Shown here piece after piece: positions 25,336-33,100 of a DNA stretch of 64,000 nt; the stretch's first letter is position 1, and the number at the start of each line of letters is the position of its first letter. A program made the position numbers and the translations under genes. Origin of the DNA: Pseudomonas congelans (GTDB lineage Bacteria > Pseudomonadota > Gammaproteobacteria > Pseudomonadales > Pseudomonadaceae); assembly GCF_900103225.1 (NCBI RefSeq), contig NZ_FNJH01000005.1, positions 251,671 through 315,670 of the forward strand. Reading direction: 5' to 3'. The notes below the pieces were generated by a model. That model ran no database searches and was not told where the DNA came from. It saw nothing but the letters and a program-made list of their open reading frames with translations.

Positions 25336-26061
25336 ATGGCGACGCTCAAAGCCCAGCATCTGGCTAAAAGCTACAAAAGCCGGCAGGTCGTGCGCGATGT
25401 GAGCATCTCCATCGACAGCGGCCAGATCGTCGGCCTGCTGGGCCCGAACGGCGCCGGCAAAACCACCTGCTTCTACATGATCGTCGGCCTGGTCCAGGCC
25501 GATCAGGGTCGCGTGCTGATTGACGATCTGGATGTCAGCCACCAACCCATGCACGGTCGCGCCCGTGCGGGTATCGGCTACCTGCCTCAGGAAGCCTCGA
25601 TCTTCCGCAAGCTGTCGGTATCCGACAACATCATGGCGATTCTCGAGACCCGCAAGGAGCTCGATGCCGGCGCACGCCGCAAGGAGCTGGAAAGCCTCCT
25701 GCAGGAGTTCCACATCACCCATATCCGGGACAACCTGGGCATGAGCCTGTCGGGTGGTGAACGTCGCCGCGTGGAGATCGCTCGCGCCCTGGCCACCGCG
25801 CCGAAATTCATCCTGCTGGATGAACCGTTCGCAGGTGTCGACCCTATTTCGGTAGGTGACATCAAGCAGATCATTCACCACCTCAAGGCCAAGGGTATCG
25901 GTGTACTGATCACCGACCACAACGTCCGGGAAACGCTGGATATCTGCGAAACGGCCTACATCGTCAACGATGGGCAGCTGATTGCGGAAGGCGACTCAGA
26001 GACCATTCTGGCGAACCAGTTGGTGAAAGAAGTCTATCTCGGCCACGAGTTCCGCCTTTAA
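25336..26061 (+). CDS. lptB: LPS export ABC transporter ATPase LptB
   Basis: The 241-residue ATPase has Walker A GPNGAGKTTCFYM, signature LSGGERRRVEIARALA, Walker B FILLDEPFAGVDPISV, and the switch histidine in LITDHNVRETLDI. LptB powers LPS extraction from the inner membrane with LptFG, which are not in this window. There is no gap after lptA. rpoN follows after about 180 bp. Confidence 0.97.
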   Translation: MATLKAQHLAKSYKSRQVVRDVSISIDSGQIVGLLGPNGAGKTTCFYMIVGLVQADQGRVLIDDLDVSHQPMHGRARAGIGYLPQEASIFRKLSVSDNIMAILETRKELDAGARRKELESLLQEFHITHIRDNLGMSLSGGERRRVEIARALATAPKFILLDEPFAGVDPISVGDIKQIIHHLKAKGIGVLITDHNVRETLDICETAYIVNDGQLIAEGDSETILANQLVKEVYLGHEFRL

Positions 26062-26108
26062 TCGACTGCCCTTTGCGCTTCGCAGCCGATTGATGCCTAC
26101 GCAGTGTA

Positions 26109-26168
26109 TTGACAACATTTTATTTGTCATATCACTCTAGGCAAACGCACAGGTTTCAGGCATATAAT
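26109..26168 (+). promoter_or_regulatory. Candidate promoter region of rpoN
   Basis: An exact -35 TTGACA lies at 26109-26114 with a possible TATCAC 15 bp later, and a perfect TATAAT lies at 26163-26168 without a good -35. The region is A/T-rich compared with the flanking genes. Either or both may start rpoN transcripts in addition to read-through from lptB. Confidence 0.45.
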
Positions 26169-26243
26169 TTGCTTAAGTTGGCGCCACGGCGCCTGTAGTA
26201 GATGGCGCATGCGCGCCGGCGAATAAGGTGTTTAGCCCCTGCC

Positions 26244-27737
26244 ATGAAACCATCGCTAGTCTTGAGAATGGGCCAGCAGCTGACGATGACACCGCAGCTG
26301 CAACAGGCAATCCGCTTACTTCAGCTTTCAACTCTGGATCTCCAGCAGGAGATCCAGGAAGCGCTGGAGTCAAACCCTATGCTTGAGCGGCAGGAAGAAG
26401 GCGACGACTTCGACAACTCCGACCCGCTTGCCGACAACATCGAACAAAAGCCCAACCCCGACGTTCAGGAACCGACCTATCAGGAATCCGCGCCTACCGT
26501 GGACAACCTTGAAGAAGGCGAATGGAACGAACGCATTCCCAACGAGCTGCCCGTCGATACCGCATGGGAAGACATCTACCAGACCAGCGCCAGCAGCCTG
26601 CCAAGCAATGATGACGACGAGTGGGACTTCACCACACGCACTTCTGCCGGCGAAAGCCTGCAAAGTCACCTGCTGTGGCAACTGAATGTTGCGCCGATGT
26701 CCGACAAGGACCGCCTGGTGGCGGTCACGCTGATCGACTGCATCAACAACCAGGGCTACCTCGACGAGACGCTTGAGGAGATTCTCGAGTCGTTCGACCC
26801 CGAACTGGACATCGAACTCGACGAGATTGAAGCCGTACTGCACCGCATCCAGCAGTTTGAACCTGCCGGCATCGGCGCACGCAACCTGAGCGAATGCCTG
26901 CTGCTGCAACTGCGCCAGCTGCCAGCGAAGACGCCTTGGCTGACAGAAGCACAACGTCTGGTCAGCGACTACATCGATCTGCTTGGAAGCCGCGACTACG
27001 GCCAGCTGATGCGACGCATGAAGCTCAAGGAAGACGAGCTGCGCCAGGTCATCGAACTGGTCCAGAGCCTCAACCCGCGTCCAGGCTCGCAGATCGAATC
27101 CACCGAAGCCGAATACGTCATTCCGGACGTGATCGTGCGCAAGGACAACGAACGCTGGCTGGTCGAGCTCAATCAGGAATCAGTACCGCGCCTGCGCGTC
27201 AACCCGCAATACGCGGGCTTCGTGCGGCGCGCCGACACCAGCGCGGACAACACCTTCATGCGCAATCAGTTGCAGGAAGCGCGCTGGTTCATCAAGAGCC
27301 TGCAAAGCCGCAACGAAACACTGATGAAGGTCGCCACGCAAATCGTCGAACATCAGCGCGGTTTTCTCGAGTACGGCGACGAGGCCATGAAGCCGCTCGT
27401 CCTGCACGACATTGCCGAGGCAGTGGGCATGCACGAGTCGACCATCTCGCGCGTAACCACCCAGAAATTCATGCACACCCCACGCGGCATTTACGAGCTG
27501 AAATACTTCTTCTCAAGCCATGTGAGCACCTCCGAGGGCGGTGAATGCTCGTCCACGGCAATCCGTGCAATCATCAAAAAACTGGTTGCGGCGGAAAATC
27601 AGAAAAAGCCGTTGAGTGATAGCAAGATCGCTGGTTTACTGGAGGCACAAGGCATTCAAGTAGCCCGTCGCACAGTCGCCAAGTACCGTGAGTCTCTCGG
27701 GATCGCCCCTTCCAGTGAGCGTAAGCGACTGATGTGA
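26244..27737 (+). CDS. rpoN: RNA polymerase sigma-54 factor
   Basis: The 497-residue sigma-54 directs transcription of nitrogen, flagellar and, in P. syringae, type III secretion regulator genes, always with an enhancer-binding ATPase. The glutamine-rich region I (MGQQLTMTPQLQQAIRLLQL) is followed by an acidic region II (about 50-120), the core-binding region, a helix-turn-helix and, near the end, the RpoN box ARRTVAKYRE that reads the -24 element. The ATG at 26244 matches the family; an in-frame ATG at 26202 would add 14 residues. The next genes (hpf, ptsN, rapZ, ptsO) are the classic rpoN neighbours. Confidence 0.97.
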   Translation: MKPSLVLRMGQQLTMTPQLQQAIRLLQLSTLDLQQEIQEALESNPMLERQEEGDDFDNSDPLADNIEQKPNPDVQEPTYQESAPTVDNLEEGEWNERIPNELPVDTAWEDIYQTSASSLPSNDDDEWDFTTRTSAGESLQSHLLWQLNVAPMSDKDRLVAVTLIDCINNQGYLDETLEEILESFDPELDIELDEIEAVLHRIQQFEPAGIGARNLSECLLLQLRQLPAKTPWLTEAQRLVSDYIDLLGSRDYGQLMRRMKLKEDELRQVIELVQSLNPRPGSQIESTEAEYVIPDVIVRKDNERWLVELNQESVPRLRVNPQYAGFVRRADTSADNTFMRNQLQEARWFIKSLQSRNETLMKVATQIVEHQRGFLEYGDEAMKPLVLHDIAEAVGMHESTISRVTTQKFMHTPRGIYELKYFFSSHVSTSEGGECSSTAIRAIIKKLVAAENQKKPLSDSKIAGLLEAQGIQVARRTVAKYRESLGIAPSSERKRLM

Positions 27738-27763
27738 TGCAGGCCGAGCCACAGCGTTCCAGT

Positions 27764-27790
27764 GGCAGGCGCCATGCCTGCCTCTTTATG
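27764..27790 (+). terminator. Hairpin with short T-run between rpoN and hpf
   Basis: GGCAGGC and GCCTGCC form a perfect 7-bp stem around GCCAT, followed by TCTTTAT. The hpf ribosome site (GGAG near 27801) lies just past it. It looks like a leaky terminator that sets rpoN against downstream levels. Confidence 0.5.
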
Positions 27791-27812
27791 CACTGGCAAA
27801 GGAGAAAGCTGT

Positions 27813-28121
27813 ATGCAAGTCAACATCAGTGGACACCAACTGGAAGTGACCAAACCCCTTCGTGAATACGTTGAGCTCAAGCTCAAGAAGCTCGAGGGGC
27901 ATTTTGACAAGATTACCAACGTGCAGGTCACGATGACGGTCGAAAAGCTCAAGCAGAAGATCGAAGCCACGTTGCACATCCATGGTGGAGAGGTCGTTGC
28001 CAATGCTGAACATGATGACATGTACGCTGCCATCGACCTGCTCACTGACAAGCTAGACAGACAATTGCTCAAGCATAAGGAAAAGCAGCAAAGCATCCTC
28101 AAAGGTGCGGCCGCTCGCTAA
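27813..28121 (+). CDS. hpf: Ribosome hibernation-promoting factor, short form
   Basis: The 102-residue protein starts MQVNISGHQLEVTKPLREYV and has the beta-alpha-beta-beta-beta-alpha fold of YfiA/HPF. It ends soon after that domain, so it is the short HPF that promotes 100S ribosome dimers with RMF. The ATG at 27813 follows AGGAGAAAG; the frame upstream to 27762 is not family-like. A longer hpf-type protein is not present here. Confidence 0.95.
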   Translation: MQVNISGHQLEVTKPLREYVELKLKKLEGHFDKITNVQVTMTVEKLKQKIEATLHIHGGEVVANAEHDDMYAAIDLLTDKLDRQLLKHKEKQQSILKGAAAR

Positions 28122-28132
28122 CGCCCATTTAA

Positions 28133-28597
28133 ATGATCCGATTTGAAAATATCCTGACCCCCGGCCGTTCACTCGTGAACATGCCGGGCGGCAGCAAGAA
28201 ACGTGTACTTGAACAGATTGCCAACCTGATCGGCCGCGAAGTGCCGGGAATGGAATCGGGCACTGTGTTCGAAAGCCTGATTGCCCGTGAAAAACTGGGA
28301 TCGACCGGTTTCGGCAACGGCATCGCCATTCCTCACTGCCGCCTGGCCTCCTGTGGCGAGCCTGTCAGTGCCGTGATTCACCTTGATGCCCCGGTAGATT
28401 TTGACGCCATCGACGGCGCGCCCGTAGACTTGCTGTTTGTCTTGCTGGTCCCGCAGAAGGCGACCGACGATCACCTGGAGCTGCTTAGCCAGATTGCCGG
28501 AATGCTCGACAAGGCCGACGTGCGCAAGAGCCTGCGCAACGCGGCAAGCGATGAAGCTCTGTATAACGTGGTGCTGGACGCACAAAAAGGTCTTTGA
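28133..28597 (+). CDS. ptsN: Nitrogen PTS enzyme IIA (PtsN)
   Basis: The 154-residue EIIA-Ntr has the phosphorylated histidine in GNGIAIPHCRL (His68). It takes phosphate from NPr (PtsO) and, depending on its state, controls potassium uptake, carbon storage and other targets by protein contacts. It lies 11 bp after hpf. The stop is two bases before the rapZ ATG. Confidence 0.96.
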   Translation: MIRFENILTPGRSLVNMPGGSKKRVLEQIANLIGREVPGMESGTVFESLIAREKLGSTGFGNGIAIPHCRLASCGEPVSAVIHLDAPVDFDAIDGAPVDLLFVLLVPQKATDDHLELLSQIAGMLDKADVRKSLRNAASDEALYNVVLDAQKGL

Positions 28598-28599
28598 CA

Positions 28600-29457
28600 A
28601 TGCGCATGATCATCGTCAGCGGCCGCTCCGGTTCGGGCAAAAGCACCGCGCTGGATGTACTGGAAGACAACGGCTTCTATTGTGTCGACAACCTTCCTGC
28701 CGGTCTGCTGCCGGAACTGGCCGAACGCGCACTGATCAACACCGAACTCGCCGAACCCTTGCTGGCGGTTTCGATAGATGCCCGCAACCTGCCAAGCCAT
28801 CTGACCCGTTTTCCGCAGATGCTCGATGAAGTGCGCTCACGCAATATCCAGTGCGACGTGCTGTATCTGGATGCCGACGAAGCCACCCTGCTCAAACGCT
28901 TCTCGGAAACCCGACGTCGCCACCCCTTGAGCACGGCAGATCGCTCGCTGGCCGAGGCGATACGCGACGAGACTACATTGCTGGGCCCGATCATCGATCT
29001 GGCCGACCTGAAGATCAACACCACCCACCTGAACCTCTATCAGTTGCGCGACGCGCTCAAGCTTCGTCTGCTGAACAAGCCCGAGCCAGGCACTGCGTTT
29101 CTGATCGAGTCGTTTGGTTTCAAGCGCGGCATGCCCATTGATGCAGACCTGGTATTCGATGTGCGCTGCCTGCCCAATCCGTACTGGAAGCCGGAACTGC
29201 GCGACCACTCTGGGCTCGAACAACCCGTTATCGACTACCTGTCGGTGCAGCCTGATGTCGAAGAAATGTTTCAGGACATCTTCGCTTACCTGAACAAATG
29301 GCTACCCCGGTTTGCAGCCAGTAACCGTTCTTACGTTACCATTGCCATCGGCTGCACGGGTGGACACCACCGTTCGGTCTACCTGACCGAGCGGCTTGGT
29401 CAGGTCTTGCAACAATCACTCAAGAACGTTCAGGTTCGCCACCGCGACCTCAGCTGA
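28600..29457 (+). CDS. rapZ: RNase adapter protein RapZ
   Basis: The 285-residue protein has the N-terminal P-loop GRSGSGKS (8-15), DNLPAGLLPEL, and the C-terminal domain with IGCTGGHHRSVYLTERL. In E. coli it binds glucosamine-6-phosphate and guides RNase E to the sRNA GlmZ, so setting GlmS levels and envelope precursor supply. GlmZ is not recognised in Pseudomonas, so the client RNA here is unclear. The ATG at 28600 is preferred to an upstream TTG at 28594 that overlaps the ptsN stop. Confidence 0.95.
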   Translation: MRMIIVSGRSGSGKSTALDVLEDNGFYCVDNLPAGLLPELAERALINTELAEPLLAVSIDARNLPSHLTRFPQMLDEVRSRNIQCDVLYLDADEATLLKRFSETRRRHPLSTADRSLAEAIRDETTLLGPIIDLADLKINTTHLNLYQLRDALKLRLLNKPEPGTAFLIESFGFKRGMPIDADLVFDVRCLPNPYWKPELRDHSGLEQPVIDYLSVQPDVEEMFQDIFAYLNKWLPRFAASNRSYVTIAIGCTGGHHRSVYLTERLGQVLQQSLKNVQVRHRDLS

Positions 29458-29472
29458 AGGATTTTCACTGCG

Positions 29473-29745
29473 ATGCCCGCTCGTCAAATCACCATCATCA
29501 ACAAACTGGGCCTGCATGCCCGCGCTGCCGCCAAATTCGTGGGCGTCGCAGGCAAGTTCCCCTGCAAGATCAGGGTCGGCCGCACGCCCGAGAGCATGGT
29601 CGACGGCAAAAGCATCATGGCTGTGATGATGCTCGCTGCCGGCAAGGGCACCGAGATCCACCTGCACACCGAGGGCGAATTCGAACAGGAAGCGCTCGAT
29701 GGCCTGGTCGAGCTGATCGACAACCGGTTTGACGAGGGCGAATAA
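29473..29745 (+). CDS. ptsO: Nitrogen PTS phosphocarrier NPr
   Basis: The 90-residue HPr-like protein has the phosphohistidine in NKLGLHARAAAKFV (His15) and the conserved GKSIMAVMMLAAGKG with the regulatory-type serine position. It passes phosphate from EI-Ntr (PtsP, not here) to PtsN. It is the last gene of the rpoN cluster, 15 bp after rapZ, and is convergent with the genes that follow. Confidence 0.95.
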   Translation: MPARQITIINKLGLHARAAAKFVGVAGKFPCKIRVGRTPESMVDGKSIMAVMMLAAGKGTEIHLHTEGEFEQEALDGLVELIDNRFDEGE

Positions 29746-29769
29746 GCCCTCGGACAAACGCGGTATCCG

Positions 29770-29904
29770 TCACCACCAGCCTTGCACGCGCATCCAGTTC
29801 AGCCCATGGGCAATCAGGAGCGCCATACCCGCCAACAACAGCACGCTCCCGACTGCCAGACGAAATAACCGCACATTGCTGAGCGCGAGGAGTTCTGAGC
29901 GCAT
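29770..29904 (-). CDS. Putative 44-residue membrane protein downstream of sodA
   Basis: A short frame on the minus strand starts with ATG at 29904, 27 bp past the sodA stop, and ends with TGA at 29770. It codes for a protein with one strongly hydrophobic helix (about residues 13-33, LFRLAVGSVLLLAGMALLIA) and a short tryptophan-rich end (NWMRVQGWW). AAGG seven bases ahead of the ATG is a modest ribosome site. The helix, its position at the end of an operon and positive-inside arginines (R2, R12, R15) argue for a real small protein, but the length makes chance possible. No function is proposed. Confidence 0.5.
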   Translation of the reverse strand: MRSELLALSNVRLFRLAVGSVLLLAGMALLIAHGLNWMRVQGWW

Positions 29905-29931
29905 AGGCTGCCTTGTATGCGGTTGCCAGGC

Positions 29932-30543
29932 TCAGGCCAGGGCTGCCTGATAACGGCGAGACACCTCATCCCAATTGATCACGTTATAGAACGCGTTAAT
30001 GTATTCGGGACGACGGTTCTGATAACGCAGGTAGTAAGCGTGCTCCCACACGTCCAGCCCCAGAATCGGTGTATTGCCGTTCATCAACGGGCTGTCCTGA
30101 TTACCACTGCTTTCCACCACCAGCTTCTTGTCGGGCGTAACGCTCAGCCATGCCCAGCCACTGCCGAAACGGGTCAACGCGGCCTTGGTGAATGCCTCCT
30201 TGAAGCCTTCATAGCCGCCCAGTTGTTCTTCAATCGCCGAAGCGACAGCGCCCTTGGGCAAACCTCCCCCGCCCGGCACCATGACTTCCCAGAACAATGA
30301 GTGATTGGCATGGCCACCACCCTGATTGATCACCGCTGGGCGCAGGTTTTCAGGCAACTGTTGGACACTGGCGACCAGCTTCTCCACAGACCAGTCCGCG
30401 AATTCCGTGCCTTCGACCGCTGCATTGAGGTTGTTGATGTAGGTCTGGTGATGCTTGGTGTAGTGGATTTCCATGGTTTGCGCATCGATATGCGGTTCAA
30501 GGGCATCGTATGCGTAAGGCAGTGCAGGCAAGGTGTAAGGCAT
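29932..30543 (-). CDS. sodA: Manganese-type superoxide dismutase
   Basis: The 203-residue enzyme dismutates superoxide in the cytoplasm. It has the four metal ligands in HHQTYINNL, GGGHANHSLFW, and LDVWEHAYYLRYQN. The wording GGHANHSLFW and QDSPLMNGNTPILGLDVWEHA is that of Mn-SOD rather than Fe-SOD. In P. aeruginosa the same fagA-fumC-orfX-sodA operon is turned on when iron is short, replacing iron enzymes with iron-free ones. It starts one base after the orfX stop. Confidence 0.94.
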   Translation of the reverse strand: MPYTLPALPYAYDALEPHIDAQTMEIHYTKHHQTYINNLNAAVEGTEFADWSVEKLVASVQQLPENLRPAVINQGGGHANHSLFWEVMVPGGGGLPKGAVASAIEEQLGGYEGFKEAFTKAALTRFGSGWAWLSVTPDKKLVVESSGNQDSPLMNGNTPILGLDVWEHAYYLRYQNRRPEYINAFYNVINWDEVSRRYQAALA

Positions 30544-30544
30544 T

Positions 30545-31003
30545 TCAATGTGCTCCGTAGAAAAGTCCGGAAGGATTTGCCGAATGGCGCTGCAGCGATG
30601 AGCGCGTATGCTCGCTGCTGCTCAGCAACCGATGAGTGCGCGGGTACTCGCCGTGTTCGCTGATGAAACTCAGCAGTTCGGCGTATGTTTTGCTGCTGTG
30701 ACGCAAGGCCGCCTCGCGCAGGGCGGGCGGGAGACGTTGATCCTGCATGGTCTGCAACAGGTGCTGGTGGATGGCACACAGGTACTCGGCGCTCTCCTCC
30801 GGCTGACCCAGACTCAGGTGGAGATCCGCCAGGTTGTGGTGAGAAATCACACAGGCCGCGACCGCTTCGTCGACATCCGCCCAGCGCTCGAACAGGACTT
30901 GCGCCAACGCCAGCGCCTGAAGGTACAACTCGCGGGCTTCGACCCACTCGCCGAGATTGAAACAGCGATTGGCCTGCTCGATGGTGCGTTTCCAATGCTG
31001 CAT
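30545..31003 (-). CDS. OrfX of the fagA-fumC-sodA operon (TPR-like helical protein)
   Basis: The 152-residue soluble protein is all-helical by appearance, with TPR-like text ANRCFNLGEWVEARELYLQA and SHHNLADLHLSLGQPEESAE. It corresponds in position to PA4469 (orfX) of P. aeruginosa, whose role is unknown. A strong GGAGG lies six bases before the ATG, and the stop nearly touches the sodA start. TPR helices suggest a protein-binding role; this is inference. Confidence 0.8.
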   Translation of the reverse strand: MQHWKRTIEQANRCFNLGEWVEARELYLQALALAQVLFERWADVDEAVAACVISHHNLADLHLSLGQPEESAEYLCAIHQHLLQTMQDQRLPPALREAALRHSSKTYAELLSFISEHGEYPRTHRLLSSSEHTRSSLQRHSANPSGLFYGAH

Positions 31004-31035
31004 GAGGTACCTCCAGGAACGTTGGCCGGGCGGAA

Positions 31036-32412
31036 TCAGATACCGCCAGCGGTGAGTTTTTCGGGGTTTAGCAACACTTCCAGTTCGCTGCGCTGCAAGT
31101 CGGTGTGTTCAAGGGCAACGTCAATCACCGGCCGACCTTGCTTGTAGGCGGTCTTGGCAATTTCGGCGGCCTTCTGATAGCCAATGATGGGGTTAAGCGC
31201 GGTCACCAGAATCGGATTGCGCGACAGCGCTTCCTTGAGCTTGGACTCGTTGACCTTGAAGCTGGCAATCGCCTTGTCAGCCAGCAGCCGACTGGAATTG
31301 GCCAGCAACTCGATACTGCTCAACAGGTTCTGGGCGATGATGGGCAGCATCACGTTCAGTTCGAAGTTGCCCGACTGCCCTGCCACGGTGATCGTGGCGT
31401 CGTTGCCGATCACCTGCGCGGCAACCATGGCGGTCGCTTCCGGAATCACCGGGTTGACCTTGCCCGGCATGATCGATGAGCCCGGCTGCAACGCCTCCAG
31501 TTCGATCTCACCCAGGCCGGCCAACGGCCCCGAATTCATCCAGCGCAGGTCATTGGCGATTTTCATCAGTGACACCGCAGTGGCCTTGAGCTGACCGGAG
31601 ACTGCGACGGCCGTGTCCTGTGAACCGATCAACGCGAACAGGTCCTTGCCAGGCGTGAACTGGACGCCGGTCAGGCTGCTCAACTGGCAACTGAAACGCA
31701 GCGCAAACTCCGGATGCGCATTGATGCCGGTCCCGACGGCGGTCCCGCCCTGAGCCAGCGACTGCAGGCTTGGCTGCAAGCCCTGCAGATGCTCGATGTT
31801 GGCGCGAATCTGTTGTGACCAGCCGTTGAGTACCTGGCTCATGCGCACCGGCATGGCGTCCATCAGGTGCGTGCGACCGGTCTTGACGAAGGCATGCACC
31901 TGCTGCGCCTTGTGTTCGGTGACTTGCACCAGATGAGCAAGCGCTGGCAGCAGTTGCTCATGCAGCGCCAACGCAGCACTGACATGAATCGTGGTGGGGA
32001 TGATGTCGTTGCTGCTTTGCCCGCAATTGACGTGATCATTGGGATTGACCTCTTCGCCCAGCACCCGCGTGGCCAGCGTCGCGATTACCTCGTTGGCATT
32101 CATATTGGTACTGGTGCCGGAGCCGGTCTGGAAGATATCGACCGGAAAATGAGCCATGTAGTCGCTGGCCAACAGGTCTTTCACGGCACTGGCAATTGCC
32201 TTGCTGTGCCCTGTGCTGATTTGCTCCAGTTCCAGATTGGCCTGTGCTGCCGCGGCTTTGGCCAGCAACAAGGCGCGAATGAACTGCCGGGGCATGCGCT
32301 GATGGCTGATCGGAAAGTTTTCCACCGCACGCTGAGTCTGCGCGCCGTACAGGGCCTCGGCCGGGACCTGTAGCTGGCCCATGCTGTCGCGTTCGATACG
32401 GGTATTACTCAT
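31036..32412 (-). CDS. fumC: Class II fumarate hydratase FumC (iron-independent)
   Basis: The 458-residue enzyme converts fumarate to malate in the TCA cycle. It carries the superfamily signature GSSIMPGKVNPV near residue 320 and the active-site blocks SGTSTNMNANEV and GRTHLMDAMPVR. Class II fumarases need no iron-sulfur cluster, which fits a gene under Fur control. The ATG at 32412 overlaps the fagA end by eight bases; the frame upstream to 32523 is not family-like. Confidence 0.96.
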   Translation of the reverse strand: MSNTRIERDSMGQLQVPAEALYGAQTQRAVENFPISHQRMPRQFIRALLLAKAAAAQANLELEQISTGHSKAIASAVKDLLASDYMAHFPVDIFQTGSGTSTNMNANEVIATLATRVLGEEVNPNDHVNCGQSSNDIIPTTIHVSAALALHEQLLPALAHLVQVTEHKAQQVHAFVKTGRTHLMDAMPVRMSQVLNGWSQQIRANIEHLQGLQPSLQSLAQGGTAVGTGINAHPEFALRFSCQLSSLTGVQFTPGKDLFALIGSQDTAVAVSGQLKATAVSLMKIANDLRWMNSGPLAGLGEIELEALQPGSSIMPGKVNPVIPEATAMVAAQVIGNDATITVAGQSGNFELNVMLPIIAQNLLSSIELLANSSRLLADKAIASFKVNESKLKEALSRNPILVTALNPIIGYQKAAEIAKTAYKQGRPVIDVALEHTDLQRSELEVLLNPEKLTAGGI

Positions 32413-32800
32413 CGCAATGTCCTTGCACCAATTCAGAGAGGGAAATCGAGGGCTGCAGCACACAGTTCGCCAGTTGGTGAACACAGGCCTGCCAGCGTTG
32501 ACGCCGCGCGGGCGTGGAGGCAATGGCCTGCAGATCGCGCAGGGGACGCCAGGCCTGATCCAGACACAGGCAACGCCAGTGCCACGGCAATGCCGTGTCG
32601 CGTGCGGTGTCGATCAGCAGACGGAAAGTGGTTTCGGCGATCATGGGCCGGGGCGTGGCGGTAAATCGCGCCAGGTAACGCCCCTCGGCGAGGTAATGCT
32701 CGATCAGCCGAGGCTCGTCGGGCTCAAGCGCGCAACGAATCCGCAGACTCAAGCCGCGCCAGTTTTCCAGATAAGACAACTCGTGCAGAACAGACCCCAT
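32405..32800 (-). CDS. fagA: FagA, Fur-associated gene
   Basis: The 131-residue protein has no clear known domain: an N-terminal MGSVLHELSYLENWRGLSL, a central basic segment and a C-terminal part rich in Trp, Gln and Cys. The identity rests on its place as the first gene before fumC and sodA, directly behind a Fur box, as in the P. aeruginosa fagA operon. Its function is not known. The coding end overlaps fumC. Confidence 0.75.
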   Translation of the reverse strand: MGSVLHELSYLENWRGLSLRIRCALEPDEPRLIEHYLAEGRYLARFTATPRPMIAETTFRLLIDTARDTALPWHWRCLCLDQAWRPLRDLQAIASTPARRQRWQACVHQLANCVLQPSISLSELVQGHCDE

Positions 32801-32816
32801 GACCGCAGCTCATTTT

Positions 32817-32835
32817 GGAAATGATATTCATTATT
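32817..32835 (-). promoter_or_regulatory. Fur box upstream of fagA
   Basis: The 19-base site matches the Fur consensus GATAATGATAATCATTATC at 15 of 19 positions, including the core AATGATA and CATTAT. It lies 17 bases upstream of the fagA ATG, where Fur with iron would block transcription of fagA-fumC-orfX-sodA. Confidence 0.75.
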
Positions 32836-32969
32836 AAATGAGATACAGAATCAACACAAGCCTGATCGCTAGACGGCCTTACGCCGGTAAACGTGAACAT
32901 GCTTTGAGGGACACGGAAGACGCGGGTTCGGGTGGAGGTTATTGGGGGTGAAAACTGCAGGCGGTTGGG

Positions 32970-33080
32970 TGACGCATAGCGTCACGAACGGCATTCCCAC
33001 GCGGGAGTGTGAGGAACGAGCGGGCAAGCCATTCAGTGCTCCGTCTATCGTGCCCACACTCTGCGTGTATGGGCACGATA
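32970..33080. repeat. REP-like palindromes between fagA and pmbA
   Basis: TGACGC-ATA-GCGTCA at 32970-32984 is a short palindrome of the same type as those at 49.8-50.2 kb. An 11-bp perfect inverted repeat, TATCGTGCCCA at 33046-33056 and TGGGCACGATA at 33070-33080, lies 21 bp past the pmbA stop and may also end its transcript. No gene is seen in 32836-33100. Confidence 0.65.
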
Positions 33081-33100
33081 GCCAGAATCGGGGGGCCTGA

